A stretch of 64,000 nucleotides of DNA. Source: an uncultured Verrucomicrobiota bacterium (GTDB lineage: Bacteria > Verrucomicrobiota > Kiritimatiellia > CAIVKH01). The notes beneath the pieces are model-generated. The model was given only the letters and a program-made list of their open reading frames with translations, was not told the origin of the DNA and made no database searches. Positions 24,572-33,627 of the stretch are shown piece after piece (positions within the stretch are counted from its first letter, which is position 1; each line of letters opens with the position of its first letter). Both the position numbers and the translations under genes were made by a program. The stretch spans positions 38,418 through 102,417 of the forward strand of contig CALMYG010000004.1 in assembly GCA_937873455.1 (NCBI GenBank), written 5' to 3'.

Positions 24572-24591
24572 CGTTTAGAAATTATTAAACG
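24572..24591. promoter_or_regulatory. Palindromic operator between divergent genes
   Basis: CGTTTAGAAATTATTAAACG is a 20-bp dyad with 16 of 20 positions symmetric, directly upstream of the GbsR-like gene and upstream of the divergent membrane-protein gene. Its size and AT-rich centre suit a winged-helix dimer. No other function is evident for this short AT-rich island in GC-rich DNA. Confidence 0.6.
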
Positions 24592-24667
24592 TCCGGGGGT
24601 GGGCTGGCAAGCGAATAGTACGTCTTTTCACTATTCAGTGGGGAGGGCTTTCGGTAATGATCGATTC

Positions 24668-26407
24668 ATGGCATTCCATCGCACTATCCCCCCCCCGGTA
24701 TGGGCCTTTATCTTCATGGTGCTGGCCGGTTTACTGCTACTTGGACTCTCTTCCGGAGAAATTTACCCCATGGCTTGGCTGGCGGCCAAGGCATCCGAGG
24801 ATGGCCATCTTTCGGAACCCTTTCTCCAGCAAATGCAAAAGACACAAATCACCTTGGCTTGGTGCCTGATGGCGGGCGCGGTTTTTGTCTGGATTGCTCC
24901 TGATCGCGCACATAAAGCGTTGCTGACTATCTCCCACAACAGGTTTACCGCTCTTGCAGGCATAACCGCATTTTCACTTGGCTATCTTCTTCAACAGAAA
25001 CTGTTTGGGGGAATTCCACACGTAACCGATGCCATCAGCCACCTCTTTCAAGCTCGTATTTTGGCCATGGGACGATGGTTTGCTCCAGCGCCCGAATGTC
25101 CAGATTCCTTTAACCAATTTCATATTCTGATGACCCACTCGGGTATGTGGTTTACCAAGTACACGCCCGGCCATGCCATTCTGTTGGCCTTGGGACTGAA
25201 AACTCAGCTTTATCCCTTCGTGGTACCCGCCCTCAGTGCGATCTCCACTATGACCTTGTTCAAGCTTGTCCTGCGCCACGAAGGACCAACAAGCGCCCGG
25301 GTATTCGCCATCCTTTTTTCGCTTTCCCCCCTGGGCCTGTTGTTAAGTGCATCGTTTATGTCTCATGTATCGGCCATGGCGATGGCCATTGTAGGCGTCT
25401 ATTGCCTTGAAAACGTGTTGAACCGGCCAGCCCATGATCCGATTCCCGCTGGCGGGTCGTTGGGAGCGGGATTTTTCTTTGCGTTTTCGGCGATGATCCG
25501 CCCGCATGAATTTTTGATGATCGGACTGATCGGCTTTCTTTTCTTTTGCGGACTTTCCGGCGCGACCTGGCGTCGATTTATCCGCATGCTTCCCTATTGT
25601 ATCGCAGGCAGCCTCCCGGTTCTGGTTGTATGGGGCTTTTGGAACCACACGCTATATGGCAACCCCCTTGCCATTGGCTATGGGTTTTCCGGAGATGATG
25701 TCATCCACGCCCCGTATCAGGGAACCTTCGGATTTACGGAACACTTTGGAATCCAGGAAGCAGTTTCGGTGCTGGTGTGGAATCTGGATCGCGTTAACCG
25801 GTCCCTATTCGGCTGGCCAGTGTCCTTTTTGTTTATTCCCCTTGCCTTTATCCGCCGCCCCAATCGTTTGACCTGGTTATCCGTTCTCGGCGCCAGCGTC
25901 GTCATGGGCGTCTATTTTTTCTATCATTACCGGGCCGAATACGAGTCCCGTTACTATTATCTTGCCTTACCTTTTCTGGCGTACCTTACGGTCAGGGGGA
26001 TCAAGCTGTTCGCCGGAATACCGGGCCCCTCCATCCGCGCTTCGTTAGCCCTGGGACTTATCGCGGCTTTTTATATGCACGCCGGATTGAATTACTGGCG
26101 TGACTATCTGATCCCGGAATATGGTCAACGCTATTATTTCGCGGCCCATGATCTTCACAACCGGATCCGTGCGGAGATTGACGGGCGAGCCTTGGTGACG
26201 ATTGCGTCTCCTTCCGGCAATGCCTTTGTTTATTCATCCGGTTTCATTCATAATGACCCGCTGCTGACCAATCGAATCATTTATGCGCGCGATCTTCCCG
26301 AAGCATATGACTGCCTGGCCACGGCATTTCCGGATCGAAAACACTATCGCTATTTCGGCGAAGAAGACGGGCGCGGCATTCTGACACCGTTGATGAAAAA
26401 TCCTTAG
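24668..26407 (+). CDS. GT-C-like polytopic membrane protein
   Basis: 579 residues from the ATG at 24668; an in-frame GTG at 24599 would add 23 polar residues and cannot be excluded. About eleven membrane segments. The first long loop has THVTDAISHLF-type sequence (actual: PHVTDAISHLFQARILAMGR) and later GMWFTKYTPGHAILLALG. These features resemble the D-x..-FQAR and K-x-PGH elements of GT39/GT83-like lipid-linked sugar transferases. It would act from the periplasmic face. It is the only plus-strand gene in the first 40 kb and ends 4 bp from the convergent methyltransferase. Confidence 0.75.
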   Translation: MAFHRTIPPPVWAFIFMVLAGLLLLGLSSGEIYPMAWLAAKASEDGHLSEPFLQQMQKTQITLAWCLMAGAVFVWIAPDRAHKALLTISHNRFTALAGITAFSLGYLLQQKLFGGIPHVTDAISHLFQARILAMGRWFAPAPECPDSFNQFHILMTHSGMWFTKYTPGHAILLALGLKTQLYPFVVPALSAISTMTLFKLVLRHEGPTSARVFAILFSLSPLGLLLSASFMSHVSAMAMAIVGVYCLENVLNRPAHDPIPAGGSLGAGFFFAFSAMIRPHEFLMIGLIGFLFFCGLSGATWRRFIRMLPYCIAGSLPVLVVWGFWNHTLYGNPLAIGYGFSGDDVIHAPYQGTFGFTEHFGIQEAVSVLVWNLDRVNRSLFGWPVSFLFIPLAFIRRPNRLTWLSVLGASVVMGVYFFYHYRAEYESRYYYLALPFLAYLTVRGIKLFAGIPGPSIRASLALGLIAAFYMHAGLNYWRDYLIPEYGQRYYFAAHDLHNRIRAEIDGRALVTIASPSGNAFVYSSGFIHNDPLLTNRIIYARDLPEAYDCLATAFPDRKHYRYFGEEDGRGILTPLMKNP

Positions 26408-26411
26408 TTGG

Positions 26412-27098
26412 TCAAAGCTTCTGGCCCAGCACAAGATACTGAGCGCCGATCGGCCATTGCAACAGCCAAGGTTCCAGAAACCGTAGAAAGCCAAGCACGC
26501 GGGGAAAAAGAAACATGGAGACCTCATGCTTGATGATAAACCCGGCCGATTCCAGCAGGGCTCGCGATTCCGGCGGGGTCAGGGTGATGGCATCACGATC
26601 AAACGGGGTGCGCTTCATCGCCAACCGGGTGCCGGGATTCCACGGATTGTTTTCCCAATACGCAAAGAAACCTCCCGGACGCAGCCGGTCAAACACGTAA
26701 CAGGCGGCACCGTGGCGCTCCGCCGGCGGGATATGATGAAACACCCCATTGCAGTAGGCGACATCGAAAACGGCGACCGCGGGGCAATCGGCCATCACTT
26801 CATAGCGTAATCGTTCATCGGGAACATGAAGTCGGGCTCGTTCAATGGACCGTGGGGAGATATCCACACCGACTCCGAAACGCGCGTTCAGATGTTCCGC
26901 CAGGAGCGGCAAGGTATCCCCGGTGCCGCACCCAAAATCCAGTACCCGCTCCACCCCGTCGGCATCCCGTAAAAGTTCTGCGGTTTTTTCCACCCGTTTC
27001 AGCGCGAAATAGGTCCGCGACTCACCGGAGAATGATATCCCTCGGGCTAGCGCCTTGTCGTATTCGTCCGCGTAATCATCAAATAATGGACCGGACAT
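26412..27098 (-). CDS. Class I SAM-dependent methyltransferase
   Basis: 228 residues. Motif I is VERVLDFGCGTGDTLPLLAEHL (about 48-69), followed by FGVGVDISPRSIERA and DVAYCNGVFHHIPPAER (about 111-127). The end is hydrophobic, ending LLQWPIGAQYLVLGQKL. Its ATG shares one base with the stop of the GT2 gene upstream (TAATG at 27096-27100), so the methyltransferase is coupled to lipid-linked sugar synthesis. Confidence 0.87.
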   Translation of the reverse strand: MSGPLFDDYADEYDKALARGISFSGESRTYFALKRVEKTAELLRDADGVERVLDFGCGTGDTLPLLAEHLNARFGVGVDISPRSIERARLHVPDERLRYEVMADCPAVAVFDVAYCNGVFHHIPPAERHGAACYVFDRLRPGGFFAYWENNPWNPGTRLAMKRTPFDRDAITLTPPESRALLESAGFIIKHEVSMFLFPRVLGFLRFLEPWLLQWPIGAQYLVLGQKL

Positions 27099-28276
27099 TA
27101 ACTCTTCCCCATTCCCAGAACGCTGGCAAAAAAACTACTAAAGATGGTCTGAAAGCCAAGGACGATCATTAATGCACCCGGGATCGCAATTCGCAGCGCG
27201 CGGGGATAATCCAAAGCGCCAAAATCGACCTGTATCCAAGCGATCAACGCCCATACGAATAATCCCAGACCGGCGACCAGACCCATCAGACCCAACACCA
27301 GGCTGCGCTCCAGGTTCATCCATTCAAAAAACCGCGTCAACCCCGGTTTCATGGGCAATAACCCTTCATTTACGGCGAAGGTTTTGGCTAATAAGGAAAA
27401 CAAAATCGCTTGATAGCCGCACAAAATAAATACACTTGAAAACAGCAAGGTCTGAGCGTCGAACACAACGCCTCGAATCTGCAGCCCGGGCAAGGCCACC
27501 GCGTAACCGAGTACACCCAATGCAACGAGGATGATACCCGGGATGAGGTACAGCCAGGTCGGGCTGTACAGAAATAAAAAGCGCAGGATGCGCCATCCGT
27601 CGCGCATGGTTTTTAAGTGCGGCGCATGCGACTGGCGCCCATCCGGATGGAGGGTGATCGGCACTTCGGCCACCCGGGCCTTGAACACCCCGGCCTTGAT
27701 GATCATTTCCGCGGCGAATTCCATTCCGGTGCAACGTTGGTTGATCGAGTCATACCAGGCTTTACGGAAAGCGCGCATCCCGCAATTAACGTCCTGGATC
27801 GGACAGGCGAACCACCGGCGAACCAGGAACGAAAACAGCGGGTTACCGATCCATCGGTGCGACCACGGCATGGCGCCGGGACGTATCACCCCGCCGCCCG
27901 AGGGCAACCGGCACCCTTGAACCAGATCGTAGCCTTCACGCAGCTTGGCCAGAAAAGAGGGCGCTTCCCCAAAGTCATAGCTGTCATCGGAGTCGCCCAT
28001 TAATACGTAGCGTCCCTGGGCGGCGGCGATCCCGGTCATCAGGCCCCGACCGTAGCCATTTCTGGCCGGATGCGGATGCTGAGGCACACGGATTAACCGG
28101 GCCCCGCAACGCTCGGCAATTTCACATGAGCCGTCCGAGCTGCCGTTATCGGCGACAATAACCTCCCCGGCAATCCCCGCCTCACGCAAGGCCTCTTGCG
28201 CCTTGCCGATGCAGGTCGCCAAGGTATCCGCCTCGTTGAGGCAGGGCATGACAATGGATAATTCTATTTCATTCAT
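27098..28276 (-). CDS. GT2 glycosyltransferase with C-terminal membrane domain
   Basis: 392 residues. GT-A part: [32 protein letters not shown] and [11 protein letters not shown] (about 92-102). From about residue 240 onwards there are four hydrophobic segments. Homologous enzymes (DPM-like with TM tails) make polyprenyl-phosphate-linked sugars. Start overlaps the end of another DPM-like gene (28269-28276), so two donor-lipid synthases are encoded side by side. Confidence 0.9.
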   Translation of the reverse strand: MNEIELSIVMPCLNEADTLATCIGKAQEALREAGIAGEVIVADNGSSDGSCEIAERCGARLIRVPQHPHPARNGYGRGLMTGIAAAQGRYVLMGDSDDSYDFGEAPSFLAKLREGYDLVQGCRLPSGGGVIRPGAMPWSHRWIGNPLFSFLVRRWFACPIQDVNCGMRAFRKAWYDSINQRCTGMEFAAEMIIKAGVFKARVAEVPITLHPDGRQSHAPHLKTMRDGWRILRFLFLYSPTWLYLIPGIILVALGVLGYAVALPGLQIRGVVFDAQTLLFSSVFILCGYQAILFSLLAKTFAVNEGLLPMKPGLTRFFEWMNLERSLVLGLMGLVAGLGLFVWALIAWIQVDFGALDYPRALRIAIPGALMIVLGFQTIFSSFFASVLGMGKS

Positions 28277-28964
28277 AAAACCGGTACTTCACAATGCACC
28301 ATAACGCGGCGAAGCCGTCACGCCAGGTGATTTTTTTCCCTTCTTCGTAGGACCGGCCGTAGTAGCGGACCGGGACCTCGTAGATACGGCACTTCTGCCT
28401 GGCCACCTTGGCGGTGATCTCGACTTCAAAGCCAAATCGGTTTTCCTTGATCTGGATTTTTTTAAGCACTTCCCGGCGGAAGACTTTGTAGCAGACCTCC
28501 ATGTCGGTAAGGTTGAGGTTGGTCATCATGTTGGAGAGCAGGGTCAAAAACTTGTTGCCAATCATGTGCCAAAAGAGGTGAACCCGGTGGGCGCCGCCGC
28601 CGGCGAAGCGGGAACCAAATACCACGTCGGCCTTGCCCTCGAGAATCGGAGTCAACAGGGCGGGATAATCGCGGGGATCGTATTCGAGGTCGGCATCCTG
28701 GATGAGCACGATATCGCCGGTGGCCAAACCGAACCCGGTGCGAAGCGCCGCGCCTTTGCCCTGATTAACCTCATGATGGGCAATCACCAGAGAAGGGTCG
28801 GCGGCTTTGAGCCGGGCCAGCGACTCGCCGGTCTTGTCCCGGGAGCAGTCGTTGACGAGAATGATTTCCTTCTCGAGGGGAAGCTCCACCGCGCGGACGG
28901 CGTCGACGATCTCAAAAATCGTGCGTTCCTCGTTGTAGACCGGGATGACGATGGAGAGTTTCAT
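28269..28964 (-). CDS. GT2 dolichyl/polyprenyl-phosphate mannose synthase-like enzyme
   Basis: 231 residues without membrane tail. [33 protein letters not shown] (about 33-45), [18 protein letters not shown] (about 91-108) and the late [16 protein letters not shown] motif match DPM1-type synthases. It would charge a polyprenyl phosphate with a hexose for use by a GT-C enzyme, possibly the 24.6-26.4 kb protein. It is first in a three-gene run ending at 26412. Confidence 0.9.
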   Translation of the reverse strand: MKLSIVIPVYNEERTIFEIVDAVRAVELPLEKEIILVNDCSRDKTGESLARLKAADPSLVIAHHEVNQGKGAALRTGFGLATGDIVLIQDADLEYDPRDYPALLTPILEGKADVVFGSRFAGGGAHRVHLFWHMIGNKFLTLLSNMMTNLNLTDMEVCYKVFRREVLKKIQIKENRFGFEVEITAKVARQKCRIYEVPVRYYGRSYEEGKKITWRDGFAALWCIVKYRFYE

Positions 28965-28982
28965 GGTGGCGATGAATTCTAA

Positions 28983-29126
28983 ATTTTTAACTACGGAACA
29001 CGCGGAAGGCGCGGAAACAAAACACCTACTTTGCCTCGAACTTTGTATTTAACCTTTTCTTTAAAAAACAAACACTTCTCGGCTTTGTACCTTTCCGCGA
29101 AATTCCGCGCCTTCCGTAGTTCAATC
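28983..29126. repeat. Intergenic inverted repeat pair (ACTACGGAA...CCGCGCCTTCCGTAGTT)
   Basis: AACTACGGAACACGCGGAAGG (28989-29009) is complementary to CGCGCCTTCCGTAGTTC (29107-29122). Between the arms lie GTTGAACTTTGT-type words (29030-29060). The right arm touches the stop codon of the FkbM gene. Confidence 0.75.
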
Positions 29127-29883
29127 AATTGCCTAAAAAAAGATAATCCACCGACTGGTCACCGACCCTCCGGACTTCCAAGGTGCCTTTTCGGATGAGA
29201 TGAGGATCATAGCCCCAGCCCTTCAACATGGCAAATAACAACGCGGCGGCGGACCCCGGCTCATCCGGATCACCGGCCACTTCAATGAGGAGCGGCGGGC
29301 GATGGTTGGCGAAAAATTCCGCTCCGCCCTTGATTACCGCCAATTCGTGGCCTTCGACGTCGATTTTGATGAAGGAGGGATTAAGATTGCGATCACGGAT
29401 CAGGAGGTCGAGGGTGGTGGCGGGGACGTTGACGTGGCGGGCGCCGGTCGCTGAATCGGGGTCTACGATGCGTGATTCGTAGTAGTTGGCGCCTCCGCCG
29501 GCATACTCGGGAACCGCCATGGTGACTTCTCCGGGCGCGTCGGATACACAGCTTTGGATGGTGACTACCGTATTCGGGAAGAGCGTGCTCATACTGGCCG
29601 ACAAGGCATCGTAGGTTTCGGGTATCGGCTCCACCGAAAGCACCGAACCGGACGGTCCAACCCATTGCGCAAAAAGGCCGGAAAGATACCCGACATTGGC
29701 GCCGATGTCGATGACCTGGCCGCCAGAAGGAACAAGGGGCTTGATGAAGGGCGACCATTCCCAGTCAACTTCCCGGTAATTGCTGACGACACCACGGTAA
29801 TAGCGGCGGCGCAGTGCGCGGCGGAGGAAGGACGGGAGCAGGCGCGAAAGCTTAAGGGTGATACGCTTGAGGAATAATTCCAT
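29125..29883 (-). CDS. FkbM-family methyltransferase
   Basis: 252 residues. GQVIDIGANVGYLSGLFAQW (about 55-74), SVEPIPETYDAL and the FkbM core PSFIKIDVEGHELAVIKGGAE (about 168-188), with RPPLLIEVAGDP. The N-terminal 35 residues are basic and amphipathic (FLKRITLKLSRLLPSFLRRAL), suggesting membrane contact. Second FkbM protein of the locus. A TAACCACGGATTACATGG repeat directly precedes the start. Confidence 0.88.
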   Translation of the reverse strand: MELFLKRITLKLSRLLPSFLRRALRRRYYRGVVSNYREVDWEWSPFIKPLVPSGGQVIDIGANVGYLSGLFAQWVGPSGSVLSVEPIPETYDALSASMSTLFPNTVVTIQSCVSDAPGEVTMAVPEYAGGGANYYESRIVDPDSATGARHVNVPATTLDLLIRDRNLNPSFIKIDVEGHELAVIKGGAEFFANHRPPLLIEVAGDPDEPGSAAALLFAMLKGWGYDPHLIRKGTLEVRRVGDQSVDYLFLGN

Positions 29884-30039
29884 TGATTAACCACGGATTA
29901 CATGGATGAACACAGATCTTTGATAATGGGAAACTACGAAATTAGCGAAAAACACGAAAGAAAGAAATCAGGGGGGATCGGTTCAAGGGTAAAGGTTCAA
30001 GGTTCAAGGTTGAAGGTTAAAGGCTGCGTATTTCATGGG
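29884..30039. repeat. TAACCACGGATTACATGG and GGTTCAAGGTTGAAGG repeats
   Basis: The gap upstream of the FkbM gene begins with a TAACCACGGATTACATGG arm (29886), followed by AACTACGAAATTAGCG-type words. GGTTCAAGGTTCAAGGTTGA units are at 29983-30024. No intact gene. Confidence 0.7.
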
Positions 30040-30219
30040 TCATAAACTCCACGCCGGATGGCGTTGCCCCCGCACATAAGCCTTGAATGCGGACGGTGGA
30101 AGGTCGAAGTAATTAGCAAAAAAGGCGATGGTTCGCTTTTCCAGGCAAGGGGTGCATAGGCGGCATGCGGTTTCGGCGGGTAGCTTATGGTGTTCAGTGT
30201 CCGGGGATAGGGTGTTCGG
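30040..30219 (-). pseudogene. C-terminal remnant of an unrecognised Cys-rich protein
   Basis: From 30219 down to the TGA at 30042-30040 the minus strand reads without interruption: ...HHKLPAETACRLCTPCLEKR then TIAFFANYFDLPPSAFKAYV and RGQRHPAWSL. The C-x2-C-x2-C pattern and well-formed hydrophobic helix suggest a real protein end. An in-frame TGA (30222-30220) closes it upstream, within a hairpin repeat (GGTGTTCGGTCAGAACACC). I do not recognise the family; it could also be a chance open stretch. Confidence 0.4.
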
Positions 30220-30301
30220 TCAGAACACCTGCGGTTCACGGCGGCGAAGGGACTTGCCGCCCTACCCCCTGGCATTTCACAGCATGTTGTGGCGTCGGTC
30301 G

Positions 30302-33256
30302 TTATCGCCGTCCGGCGGCGATAAAGGCATTGATGCGGTCCAGGTTCTGCTGGGCGAAGGTCTGAAGGATGCCATCGCCGGCCACCGTGGCCATGCGATG
30401 AAGATCGGCCCATAACAACCGGCTGCCCGGTTGCCCGTGAACGGCAAGCTTCATGTGCTCAAAGGCCTGCGCCTGGTCGCCCAGGGAGAACAGGTATTTG
30501 CCGCGCAATCCCAGCATCAACGGCGAATCAGGATACCGCTCCATGGCATGCTCCAGCACCTGACCGGCGAATTCAACGTGCCCGGCCTGCATGGCCAGCT
30601 CGACCAGATAGTAGAGTGACCAGAAGTCATCCGGATCCAATTGCAAGGCGGATTGAAACTGCCGGGCGGCTTCGTCGCGGTCGCCGGCGCGCCGCAGGTT
30701 TTGCGCGGAGACCACCAGCATGGCGACCATTTCGTTTTTGACCACCGGGTTTTCCGGCGAAATTTCCAGGGCCGCGGCCAGGGTAATGAAGGCGTTTTCC
30801 GTGTCTCCCCGGGCCCGCATGACCGATGCCTCCAGCATGAGGCGAACCGCCTCGTGCTCCGCCTGGAGGCGGTCGGCGGCCGATTCGTCCAGCCCAACCA
30901 GCCAGGCCTCGGGAATCGGGGTGAAATTCGCCAACAACGCCGCTTGGTTTTCATCCGTGGTATACCGCAGCGCACTCCGGGGCGTATTGTATTCAATAAT
31001 CGGAAACTCGTCGGTATTCAACGGTCCGGACCCGGCGAACTCGGGATGCTTGCTGAGGTCGGAGACAAACATGCCCAGCAGCATCTCCGGTCGGGTAAAC
31101 CCGATGTCGGCCAGCGAGGCTTTGACCTCCGGAACTTCAAAATTCCGGCGCAACACATCGGCGTTCAACTGAACGTCACCTTTGAATCCGATAAGAATGG
31201 TGTCGAATCCGGTAAAAAAGAGGGCGGTATTGGGGAAGACCTTGACGAAAGAACGGACAATGGTCAGGTAGTCATCGAGCGACATTTCATAGAGGGGAAG
31301 GTATTGCCCCATGATGCCGTCCGGATTCAACCGGTTGTAGGCGAGCTGGAAATAATCCACCGTATACAGATGGGCGGCCCCGGCCATGACCGGCTCAAAC
31401 GGGTCGGCGGTGATAATGTCGTAGGTACGGGGCGTGGAAAACAGATGATTACGGCCATCGTTGAGGGTCACGACCGCCCGGGGATTGTCGAGAATGTTAT
31501 GGTTCAATACGCCCCAAACCCGGGTGGCATACTGGACGGCGGGATTAATTTCGACGACCTCGAGATGATCGAGCGGATGGCAGCCCAGCGCGCCGAAACT
31601 GACTCCGGCGCCCAAGCCGATGTTGACGCCGGATTTGGCATTCGGGTGAAACAAGGTCGGCAAGTGACCGATCATCCGTTGCAGCACCATGCTTCGCGGA
31701 CTTTGGTCGGCTTCGGTTTTTCCGTCCACGCAGAAATACTTCCACTCATCGTCGCCGATATGCACGGAGACGGTGGCGGCCAGGGCCTCCTCATAATGCA
31801 GCAACCGGTCCCCCACGATGAGCTCCCGGAACGCGACCTCCCCGTCGCGGATGAAATTGAACGGCGCGAAAAATGCGCCGGCGGCGAGCATGGATTTGTT
31901 CCAACCCGGAGGAAACATCAACGCATAAATCACCAGCGCCACCGCCACCCCGCCCGAGAGCATACGCACCGGCGCCGCGCCGCCCCACATGACCAGCGAA
32001 CCAAAACCGACCACCAACGCGGTCAGGGCGATCACCAACAACGAACCCTCCATTCCGAGGTTCGGGAGCAGCAGAAACCCGCCGGCAAACGAGCCGCCGA
32101 CCGCGCCCACCGTGTTCAGGGCATAGACCATGCCGGTCGCGCCGGACGAGCTTGCTTCATCGCGTCGCACCATGCGCGTTGCGATGGTAAAGGAAATTCC
32201 GAAGAGCAGCGCCGGCACGGCGAGGTGCGAAACCGCGATGAAAAACCGCGCCTGGTTCATGGCCGGCCAGGAAAAATCGCGGGCGTTCAAGTAGTGGAGG
32301 AGAAACTCCGGGCCACGGTCAAACCGGTACATGGACCACAAGGTGTACACACCGACCAGCACCAGGGTTCCGGCCAGGAGCGGCAAGAGCGCCTTGATCC
32401 GGTCGAGAAACGGCGCGATGATCAGCGAGCCGAGGGCGATACCCAGGAGAAAAACCCCGAGCATGACGGTGAAGGAGTAGGTGGTGGAACCGAACACCAG
32501 AATGAGCGCGCGGAACCAGATCACTTCCAGGGCCAGGGACAAAAAACCGCACAACGTCGCGATGACAACGGCATACCGTGAATTCAACGGCATGGCGCTC
32601 CACCGGAACGGAGCGCGCTTCGGCTCGGCAAATTCCGTGTGCGGGACCCGATGGCGCGAAGCCAGAATCCAGGCCCCGACCCCGGCAATCAGATCGGTGC
32701 CGGCGGCCAAATAATTGGTCATGGTCAGACCGACAACCGGGATCAGGTAAAAACCGCTCAGGAATACGCCGGCCACCGCGCCGAGCGTGTTGATCCCGTA
32801 AAGCCAACCCAACCGAGAGCCGAAGTTGGGCTCTTCCCGGGCCATCCCGCGAATCAAGACCGGCAGCGTTCCCCCCATGGCTATGGTGGGAACCAGCAAC
32901 ACCAGCACCGCCAGAACAAAACGCAACGGCGTGAGGAACATCAAATCATCGGAAAGATTCTGGTACGCTGTCCGGTAGATGACCCGGATGACGTAAAATA
33001 AGGTAGGCAGCACCACCGCATACCCGGCGATGATCCACTCGAGGATGGCGAAGGCCTTGAGCGGGTCCTTGATCCGTTCCGCCCAGCGCCCGAACCAATG
33101 GGAGCCAATGGCCAGACCGCCCATGAAGGCCGTCAATACCGTGGCGCTGGCGTACACCGTATTGCCGAAAATGAAACCGAGATGCCGCATCCACAACAGT
33201 TGGTAGACGAGGGCGGAAAGGCCGGAGAAAAAGAATATGATGGATATCCAAAACAT
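30302..33256 (-). CDS. Large membrane protein with spermidine-synthase-like and TPR domains
   Basis: 984 residues in three parts. Residues about 1-470 carry some twelve membrane segments of the MFS-like type (SGLSALVYQLLWMRHLG start; GMVYALNTVGAVGGSFAGG late) that is often fused to spermidine synthase folds. Residues about 490-760 form the synthase-like domain: the SAM-site glycine loop GLGAGVSFGAL, HLEVVEINPAV, and DIITADPFEP where polyamine synthases have YD..I.D..DP. Residues about 800-984 contain two or three TPR-like helices (AARQFQSALQLDPDDFWSLY). Such fusions are usually not true polyamine synthases; substrate unknown. Located at the inner membrane. Confidence 0.85.
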   Translation of the reverse strand: MFWISIIFFFSGLSALVYQLLWMRHLGFIFGNTVYASATVLTAFMGGLAIGSHWFGRWAERIKDPLKAFAILEWIIAGYAVVLPTLFYVIRVIYRTAYQNLSDDLMFLTPLRFVLAVLVLLVPTIAMGGTLPVLIRGMAREEPNFGSRLGWLYGINTLGAVAGVFLSGFYLIPVVGLTMTNYLAAGTDLIAGVGAWILASRHRVPHTEFAEPKRAPFRWSAMPLNSRYAVVIATLCGFLSLALEVIWFRALILVFGSTTYSFTVMLGVFLLGIALGSLIIAPFLDRIKALLPLLAGTLVLVGVYTLWSMYRFDRGPEFLLHYLNARDFSWPAMNQARFFIAVSHLAVPALLFGISFTIATRMVRRDEASSSGATGMVYALNTVGAVGGSFAGGFLLLPNLGMEGSLLVIALTALVVGFGSLVMWGGAAPVRMLSGGVAVALVIYALMFPPGWNKSMLAAGAFFAPFNFIRDGEVAFRELIVGDRLLHYEEALAATVSVHIGDDEWKYFCVDGKTEADQSPRSMVLQRMIGHLPTLFHPNAKSGVNIGLGAGVSFGALGCHPLDHLEVVEINPAVQYATRVWGVLNHNILDNPRAVVTLNDGRNHLFSTPRTYDIITADPFEPVMAGAAHLYTVDYFQLAYNRLNPDGIMGQYLPLYEMSLDDYLTIVRSFVKVFPNTALFFTGFDTILIGFKGDVQLNADVLRRNFEVPEVKASLADIGFTRPEMLLGMFVSDLSKHPEFAGSGPLNTDEFPIIEYNTPRSALRYTTDENQAALLANFTPIPEAWLVGLDESAADRLQAEHEAVRLMLEASVMRARGDTENAFITLAAALEISPENPVVKNEMVAMLVVSAQNLRRAGDRDEAARQFQSALQLDPDDFWSLYYLVELAMQAGHVEFAGQVLEHAMERYPDSPLMLGLRGKYLFSLGDQAQAFEHMKLAVHGQPGSRLLWADLHRMATVAGDGILQTFAQQNLDRINAFIAAGRR

Positions 33257-33351
33257 AAAGACTCTCTTTTAAATTCAGCCCTCCAGCCTACGGGCTTACG
33301 CGAACAAAGACAAGGATTTCGACACCGGTGAAAGGCGCGGGGGCGCATCCC

Positions 33352-33627
33352 TCCTGAGTTCCGAGCCGGTTAAAAACGCATAGGCAAATCGTTGGTTTGC
33401 AATGATGCGATCGCGTGTTTGGGTGTCCCGAGTGCATGGAAAGATGATGGCTCGCCGCGCCGATGACGTCGCAGCGAGAAAGAGATCATCACCACGTTCA
33501 TGTTCCCTTCATCATCCCATACACAAGGAATATGAAGATGACCGTGTAGCGTGCCAGACCATTCTTTATGCGCCGCAGGCGCATGCGGTACCGCGGGAAA
33601 CCGTCGGGCAGGCACCGCGCTTCGCGG
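33352..33627. repeat. Dispersed element A, copy 1
   Basis: A stretch beginning TCCTGAGTTCCGAGCCGG, with AAAAACGCATAGGCAA, ATGCGATCGCGTGTTTGGGT, GTTCCCTTCATCATCCCATA and ending GCACCGCGCTTCGCGG. The second copy is at 39481-39720, about 90% alike apart from an extra segment here near 33443-33480. It ends exactly at the stop codon of the ferredoxin-like gene. No reading frame is convincing. Confidence 0.85.
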
